DNA of 64,000 nt from Catenulispora pinisilvae (lineage in GTDB: Bacteria; Actinomycetota; Actinomycetes; Streptomycetales; Catenulisporaceae). Position numbers and translations under genes: made by a program. How positions within the stretch are numbered: position 1 is the stretch's first letter; each line of letters begins with the position of its first letter. Under the pieces are notes generated by a model. That model was not told where the DNA came from, made no database searches, and saw only the letters and a list, made by a program, of their open reading frames with translations. Shown piece by piece: positions 59,519 to 64,000 of the stretch. The stretch spans positions 1 to 64,000 of the forward strand of contig NZ_JAAFZA010000020.1 in the NCBI RefSeq assembly GCF_015356865.1. The letters are read 5' to 3'.

Positions 59519-60613
59519 ATGCGGACCTTGAGCGCGGACGAAGTGCGGTGGCTGCGGGTACGCGCGCAGGGCCTGGCGGGCGAGGCGAGCCCGATCGTCG
59601 CGAGCCCGACCGTGGCCGAGGCGGTGCGGGGCGCGGCGGCGATCCAGGCGCAGGCGTCGGGTCCGGCGCGGCTTCAGGTCTGGTCGCGGACTCAGACTCG
59701 GACTCGGACTCCGACGCGCGGGCTGCGGGCGGCTGACGTCGACGCGGCCGTGGCCGCAGCCGCGGTGGTCCGCACCTGGCTCATGCGCGGGACGATCCAC
59801 ATGGTTGCCGCCGACGACCTGCGCCCCTTCCTCGCCGTGCTCGGGCCGGTGAATCTGCGCGCGGATCGGCGCAGGCGGGATCAGCTTGGGCTCACCGAAA
59901 AGCTCTGTGAGCGCGCGATGGAGGCGCTGCCGAAGATCCTCGGCGCTGGCAGGGCTCTGACTCGGGCCGAGATTGTTGCCGAGTTGGCCGGGCACGGCGT
60001 CGTCATTGATCCGAAGAGTCAACAGCCGCCGCATCTGCTCGGGTTCGCCGCGCACAGCGGTCTGATCTGCCGTGGCCCCGATGCGGCCCGCGATGAGCCC
60101 ACCTACGTGCTGCTCGACGATTGGTCGGCCCACGTGCCGGCCACACCAGACCGCGAAACCGCCCTGGCCCGCCTGGCCACCCGCTACTTCGCCGCCTACG
60201 GTCCCGCGACCACCGCCGACCTCGTCGCGTGGTCCGGGCTGCCCGTTGCCGACGCGAACGCAGCCGTGGCCCTCATCCGCGACATCCTTGAGGAAGTCGA
60301 CCACGACGGCCACCGCCTACTCCTGCCGCGCGGCACTGAACCCATGCCGCCCGAACACCCCTACCGCCTCCTGGCCCGCTTCGACCCCTACCTGCTGGGC
60401 CACCGCTCGCGCGAGCTGATCCTGGACCCCGCCTTCGCCAAGCGCGTCAACGCCGGCGGCGGGATGATCGCGCAGACGATGCTGGCCGACGGCCGCGTCG
60501 TGGGTACCTGGAAAGCCGGTCTGCTGGCGCCTTTCGAGCCGACACCGACACCGACGCCCGCCGCCGCGTCCCAAGCCTGGCAGCGTGAACTTGCCGCCGC
60601 CGCAGCCTTCTGA
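59519..60613 (+). CDS. winged-helix DNA-binding protein (HTH_42/YcaQ-like)
   Basis: 364 residues of the HTH_42 family, some members of which unhook DNA crosslinks. Seen: LRAADVDAAVAAAAVVRTWL, MRGTIHMVAADDLRPFLAVL, LTEKLCERAMEALPKILG, ARLATRYFAAYGPATTADLV, LARFDPYLLGHRSRELIL, and the late VGTWKAGL. A hexanucleotide repeat (GACTCG type, 59689-59718) makes a TQTRTRTPTR insert near residues 57-66. TAGTTT lies 6 bases before ATG. Next to AlkD, so DNA repair is a reasonable guess. Confidence 0.88.
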   Translation: MRTLSADEVRWLRVRAQGLAGEASPIVASPTVAEAVRGAAAIQAQASGPARLQVWSRTQTRTRTPTRGLRAADVDAAVAAAAVVRTWLMRGTIHMVAADDLRPFLAVLGPVNLRADRRRRDQLGLTEKLCERAMEALPKILGAGRALTRAEIVAELAGHGVVIDPKSQQPPHLLGFAAHSGLICRGPDAARDEPTYVLLDDWSAHVPATPDRETALARLATRYFAAYGPATTADLVAWSGLPVADANAAVALIRDILEEVDHDGHRLLLPRGTEPMPPEHPYRLLARFDPYLLGHRSRELILDPAFAKRVNAGGGMIAQTMLADGRVVGTWKAGLLAPFEPTPTPTPAAASQAWQRELAAAAAF

Positions 60614-60629
60614 CCCCGCCGATATCCCT

Positions 60630-60656
60630 CAATAGGAGTAATCCTGCGACCTATTG
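60630..60656. terminator. possible bidirectional terminator
   Basis: CAATAGG and CCTATTG arms 13 bases apart in the gap between the convergent winged-helix and glycosidase-like genes. No U tract; tentative. Confidence 0.3.
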
Positions 60657-60677
60657 GGCATCTGCCCCGTGGCGGAC

Positions 60678-60716
60678 ATTGCAGGTGGTTATTGCAGGTG
60701 GCTATTGCAGGCGGTT
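60678..60716. repeat. 13-bp triplicate
   Basis: Three 13-bp units ATTGCAGGTGGTT, ATTGCAGGTGGCT, ATTGCAGGCGGTT, starting 22 bases beyond the stop of the glycosidase-like gene on the minus strand. Confidence 0.8.
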
Positions 60717-60737
60717 GCTACAGATCCAGATCAGAAC

Positions 60738-61844
60738 TCACCGCGCGTAGACGACGACGAAGTCCCGCTCGTTCCCGGACGTGAAGCGTTCCGCCGGCCC
60801 GAGCCACGACGCGGGCTGCGTCCACCGTCCGGTCGCGTACGTCCCGAAGATCGGTCGCGAGAAGTTGATGTCCAACTGCATGGCGCGCACCGCGCCGGCC
60901 CGCTGGAGATACTGCGCGAGTTGCAGAGGGGACGCCCCGTGCACGGCCGCGTAGAGCACCCTGCCGTCGGCCGTCACCCCGATCCCCGAGCGGTTGCCGT
61001 GCACGTCCGCCGAGTTGTTGGTGAAGCCCCACGTCCGCTCGTCCGCCGAGGTGCCGTTGTCGAGGTCCGCCGCGAGTTTGCCGTCGTTGATCATCAGGGC
61101 CAGGTTCTGCCGGACTCCCAGGACGTCGGAGCTGGGCAGTCCGCCGGGCCACGCCAGGACGTCCATGGAGCCGTCCTTATAGAAGACCTCGGACGCGGTA
61201 CCGGTACGCAGCGATCCATAAGCCGTGCGTCCGCCTAGGTAGAACCCACCCCAGGAAGCGTCATTGGCCATGAGGAACCCACCGTTCCACCCGGCGACGA
61301 GCCCGCTCGCGCTCGCGGCATTCCCGCCCTGCCACCCGGACCCGCCGGGGACCTGCGAACCGGCGTGCAGCGCGAAGCGCACGGCCGCGGGGTCGAAGCG
61401 GGCGGCGAACGCGGAGCCGTCCCCGGCCAGTTCCACTCCCGCGGAGGTCGTCCGCCAGGCCGGAGCGTCCCCGACCGGCTCGGAGTCGAGGTACGGCGGC
61501 AGCTTCGTGGACGGCCCGCTCGAGGACGAGCCCGGCGCGACCGGCACGTGGTGCGTCGCGGACGAGGACGGGGCGGACGGCGAGGACGGGGAATTCGCCC
61601 CCGACGTTGAGGAAGCAGAGGAAAGAGCCGAGCCGCCCGGCGAAGCGGCGGCCGAAGACGAGGGCGAGGCGCCGCCGGACGACGGATTCCCCGGCTTCCC
61701 GGCAGCGGAAGCGGCGCCCTTGCTACCAGCCCCGGCGTCCGCGGCAGACGGCGAACCTCCCGAAGAACACCCGGTGACGGCGACCACGACCGCTGCGGCG
61801 GTCGCGGAGGCGAGACCGAGGCGTTTCCCGAAGATGCTGCTCAC
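60738..61844 (-). CDS. phosphodiester glycosidase (NAGPA)-domain lipoprotein
   Basis: About 368 residues. Export signal with lipobox AAVVVAVTGCSSGG, an 80-residue Ser/Ala/Gly/Pro linker (about residues 27-112), and a C-terminal domain of the NAGPA/exopolysaccharide glycosidase type: GWNGGFLMANDAS, NLALMINDGKL, NRSGIGVTADGRVLYAAVHG, ALQLDINFSRP-like. Acts at the cell surface. GTG at 61844 was preferred over GTG 61853 because TAAAGT lies 7 bases upstream. Substrate unknown. Confidence 0.85.
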   Translation of the reverse strand: MSSIFGKRLGLASATAAAVVVAVTGCSSGGSPSAADAGAGSKGAASAAGKPGNPSSGGASPSSSAAASPGGSALSSASSTSGANSPSSPSAPSSSATHHVPVAPGSSSSGPSTKLPPYLDSEPVGDAPAWRTTSAGVELAGDGSAFAARFDPAAVRFALHAGSQVPGGSGWQGGNAASASGLVAGWNGGFLMANDASWGGFYLGGRTAYGSLRTGTASEVFYKDGSMDVLAWPGGLPSSDVLGVRQNLALMINDGKLAADLDNGTSADERTWGFTNNSADVHGNRSGIGVTADGRVLYAAVHGASPLQLAQYLQRAGAVRAMQLDINFSRPIFGTYATGRWTQPASWLGPAERFTSGNERDFVVVYAR

Positions 61845-61964
61845 GTGGATCACTTTAGATGTTCACCCGGAGTCAACGGTAAGTGACCTACCGATGACGG
61901 ATAGTCCAGGTTACTCTTGTATCAGGACCCGATAACCCCCATGAGAGTGCGTATAAGGGAAGCC

Positions 61965-62546
61965 ATGACGGGGACGATCGACCAAGGGTTCCAGGCCAAC
62001 GAGAACAAGACCGGGGGTGCCGGACGCCCCTTGACCCTCGGCGACTCCGGACACCAGGGCGACTTCGGTGAGACCTTCATCAGAGCCCTGGCCGCCGCGG
62101 CCAATCTAGACGCCCTGCGCTCCGACCGAGACCGGGTCGGGGTGGACTGGACGCTGCGCTACCCCGCCGTGGACGGACGCCGCGGGTTCCCCCTGATAGA
62201 CGCCCAGGTGAAGTCCTGGTCCGACCCGCGCGGAAACGACGTCGCCTGGCGTTATCCGCTGGAGGTCAAGAACTTCAACTGGCTCGCCGGCCGTGACTAC
62301 CTGGTGCCCAGGTTCCTGTTCCTGGTGGTGGTCCCGCGGGCTTCCTCGGCGTGGACGGACATCACCACGGACCGGCTAATCCTCCGGCACGCCGCGTATT
62401 GGGCGTGTTTCCATGACGCGCTCCCGTTGCCCGGAAGAAACCGGTCAAGTACGTATACAGTACGCGTCCCGCGTGAGAATCTGCTTACTATCAGGGCCCT
62501 GCACGGGCTGTTCGGCGATGAGTTCCGGGAGATGCTCACGTCATGA
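61965..62546 (+). CDS. DUF4365 protein, PD-(D/E)xK nuclease-like
   Basis: 193 residues. The DUF4365 pattern is clear: GHQGDFGETFIRALAAAANL, GVDWTLRYP, FPLIDAQVKSW, YPLEVKNFNWLAG, PRFLFLVVVP, LRHAAYWACFHD. The Asp in GVDW and the Q-x-K in AQVKSW fit a PD-(D/E)xK catalytic core, where a Gln can replace the acidic residue. Start ATG 61965 with AAGGGAAG upstream. Overlaps the next gene by ATGA. The family is seen in defence-rich regions, but its role is not established. Confidence 0.85.
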   Translation: MTGTIDQGFQANENKTGGAGRPLTLGDSGHQGDFGETFIRALAAAANLDALRSDRDRVGVDWTLRYPAVDGRRGFPLIDAQVKSWSDPRGNDVAWRYPLEVKNFNWLAGRDYLVPRFLFLVVVPRASSAWTDITTDRLILRHAAYWACFHDALPLPGRNRSSTYTVRVPRENLLTIRALHGLFGDEFREMLTS

Positions 62547-63355
62547 CCGCTCCCACTTCCGCATCCGGCCGGGCCGCAAGGCTCCGGCCGGATGACGTAC
62601 TCCGCTATTTGGCAGCGACGGGCTGGCGCAGAGGCCGCGACTACGGGCGCGGCCAGATCTGGGAGCTGGACCCGCCGCCGGGGGTCGCGAACCCGCACCC
62701 CTATGAGGTGCTGGTGCCGCTGGACCAGCGGCTGCGCGATTATCCGCTGCGCATGACCGACCTGCTGGAGACCGTCGCGAACGCTGAACAGCGGGACGCG
62801 GACTCGGTGCTCGGCGATCTGGACCTGCGGTGGGCGGACGTCCTCTACGTACGCCTCAACGAGTTCTCCCTGGCCGGTCTGGCGCCGGCCATGACCGGCC
62901 TACGGGATCTGGCGCTGGCCGCGGCGCGCGCCGTGGACACCAAGCACGCGTGGGGCTTCGTGCGCGGGGCCGAGGTCGGTACCTCGCGCACCGGAGTGCC
63001 GGTCCTCACGATCCGGACCGTCCTCACCCCGGACATCGGGGAGCCGGTGGAGCGGAAGGTGACGCGGACCATGTACGAGGGCGTGCTGGGCGCCTTCCGC
63101 GCGGCCATAGGGGACCACGAATCGCAGGCGTACTTCCCGATCGTGAACGGCTACCGCGCGACCCGCCCGACGCTCGCCAAGGAGGTCTGCGCGGCCCTGG
63201 CGCGCATGGGGGGACGGCAGCGCAGCGGCTATGAGTTGCGCTTCACCTGGTCGCCGGACGTCCCGTTCAAGGGCGACCAGGCGGTGTTCGAGTTCACTCC
63301 GCACGTGCTCGGGGAGGTGGCACGAGCGGCCAAGGAGCTGCGCGACTTGGGCTGA
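62543..63355 (+). CDS. unknown protein coupled to DUF4365
   Basis: 270 residues, alpha/beta, no family recognised. N-terminal LRPDDVLRYLAATGWRRGRD could be a helix-turn-helix or an N-terminal recognition domain; NPHPYEVLVPLDQRLRDYP and LRWADVLYVRLNEF follow, and the C-terminal half contains VPVLTIRTVLTPDIG and FEFTPHVLGEVARAAKELR. ATGA overlap with the DUF4365 gene shows translational coupling, so it is probably an obligate partner. No membrane segments or signal. Confidence 0.75.
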   Translation: MTAPTSASGRAARLRPDDVLRYLAATGWRRGRDYGRGQIWELDPPPGVANPHPYEVLVPLDQRLRDYPLRMTDLLETVANAEQRDADSVLGDLDLRWADVLYVRLNEFSLAGLAPAMTGLRDLALAAARAVDTKHAWGFVRGAEVGTSRTGVPVLTIRTVLTPDIGEPVERKVTRTMYEGVLGAFRAAIGDHESQAYFPIVNGYRATRPTLAKEVCAALARMGGRQRSGYELRFTWSPDVPFKGDQAVFEFTPHVLGEVARAAKELRDLG

Positions 63356-63374
63356 CCGCGTTTTAGGCTGGGGT

Positions 63375-63932
63375 ATGTCTTCCTCCATCCGCGGCGCCTA
63401 TGAAGAGTACGGAGCGGAGGAGTATTACAAGCGCTTCGGGGCCGCGTACCGCAATCCCCATGAGATCGCGGTACGTGCCGTCATCCAGGAGAGCGTGGAG
63501 CGGAACTCTCTAGAGCTGAACCACGTGTTGGACCTGGCGTGCGGCAGCGGAGAGGCGACGCGTGCGCTTCTGGAGTTGGGCGCGGAGCAGGTTGACGGAG
63601 TGGACCCCTATACGGCCGCCGCTTATAGCGCCGCTACAGGGAGCTCTGTAGAGGAACTGAGTTTCGAAGACGTGGCCGCCGGTGCCCTGGCCGGCCGCCA
63701 CTACTCACTGACGGTGTGCAGTTTCGCGCTGCACCTGGCCGACGTGTCGCGTCTTCCGCTGCTGGCGTGGCAGCTTGCCCAGGTCTGCGACGCGCTGCTG
63801 ATCGTCACCCCGCACAAGCGGCCCGACCTGCGGCCCGAGTGGGGCTGGCGGCTCGTCGACGAGTTCGTCCGGGACCGGGTGCGGGCTCGGGCGTACCGCC
63901 ACGGCGAGGGTGAGCAGACAGACGGCCAATAG
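63375..63932 (+). CDS. SAM-dependent methyltransferase, short
   Basis: 185 residues with motif I HVLDLACGSGEATRALLE, acidic loop VDGVDPYTAAAY, SLTVCSFALHLADVSRLPLL and LLIVTPHKRPDLRPEWGWRL, a complete core but short. The ATG has TAGGCT 5 bases upstream. The gene lies 19 bases after the partner gene and probably belongs to the same cassette, though its own -10-like box allows separate expression. The remaining bases 63933-64000 show no feature I can support. Confidence 0.82.
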   Translation: MSSSIRGAYEEYGAEEYYKRFGAAYRNPHEIAVRAVIQESVERNSLELNHVLDLACGSGEATRALLELGAEQVDGVDPYTAAAYSAATGSSVEELSFEDVAAGALAGRHYSLTVCSFALHLADVSRLPLLAWQLAQVCDALLIVTPHKRPDLRPEWGWRLVDEFVRDRVRARAYRHGEGEQTDGQ

Positions 63933-64000
63933 GCCGCCGAACGCATAGCGGGATCCGCGTCCGCTGTCGTGGTGCGCGAACGCTACAGCGGTGGTCACCA

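Noticed and set aside
63705-63998. Minus-strand frame at the right edge beginning with a hydrophobic segment
   Set aside because: Its first 35 residues could be a membrane helix, but most of it overlaps the methyltransferase core on the other strand and the rest looks like antisense composition; the edge prevents a decision.

Overview
The window is about 64 kb of very GC-rich chromosomal DNA with strong third-position G/C, many GTG/TTG starts and dense ATGA/GTGA stop-start overlaps. This points to a mycelial-type actinobacterium of the Streptomyces/Catenulispora kind. No rRNA, tRNA, prophage, transposase or CRISPR array was seen. Gene order from about 5.8 to 25.2 kb (acyl-CoA synthetase, SRPBCC protein, ArsA-like protein, small DUF5304-like protein, ROK glucokinase, membrane protein/hydrolase/acyltransferase, two-component pair, 6-phosphofructokinase, class II DAHP synthase) matches what I recall of the glkA (SCO2126) neighbourhood of Streptomyces coelicolor, so this part looks like core chromosome.

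Layout. 0-5.8 kb: aldo/keto reductase, a short UvrA-like ABC protein, AraC regulator with a VOC protein, and a SnoaL-like protein divergent from a MarR regulator with paired palindromic operators. 5.8-11.8 kb: acyl-CoA synthetase and the glucokinase operon. 11.8-25.2 kb: quinone oxidoreductase with MerR, lipid acyltransferase, two sensor kinase/regulator pairs, a secreted Tat-type hydrolase, phosphofructokinase with a Crp-like site, and DAHP synthase. 25.3-25.6 kb: a 286-bp MITE-like element with 25-bp perfect terminal inverted repeats. 25.6-31 kb: threonine aldolase, HNH protein, methyltransferase, secreted protein and a third two-component pair. 31-33 kb: bacterioferritin, its ferredoxin behind an iron box, and a molybdopterin oxidoreductase.

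33.2-44.7 kb is the centrepiece: a cobalamin riboswitch followed by ten tightly overlapping genes for corrin ring synthesis (ChlI/D-type chelatase, CobO, CobB, CobI, CobM, CobL, CbiG-CobJ fusion, CobH, CbiX, CobC-like aminotransferase). tldD/tldE follow, then a convergent PLP enzyme/RecD2 pair, an EamA exporter with a LysR regulator, and cobQ, which adds another cobalamin step. 54-64 kb holds an amidase, a MarR/MFS pair, a lipoprotein, an AlkD-like protein, a winged-helix protein, a secreted glycosidase-like protein, and a three-gene cassette (DUF4365 nuclease-like protein, unknown protein, methyltransferase).

Two window-wide patterns stand out. First, at least seven genes end in short tandem repeats whose first unit contains the stop codon, each array with its own unit sequence. 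Second, about fifteen genes have a TANNNT -10 hexamer only 5-8 bases before the start codon, indicating widespread leaderless transcription; I used this to choose several starts. In addition, two cobalamin genes (cobO, cobQ) carry in-frame insertions at otherwise conserved positions.
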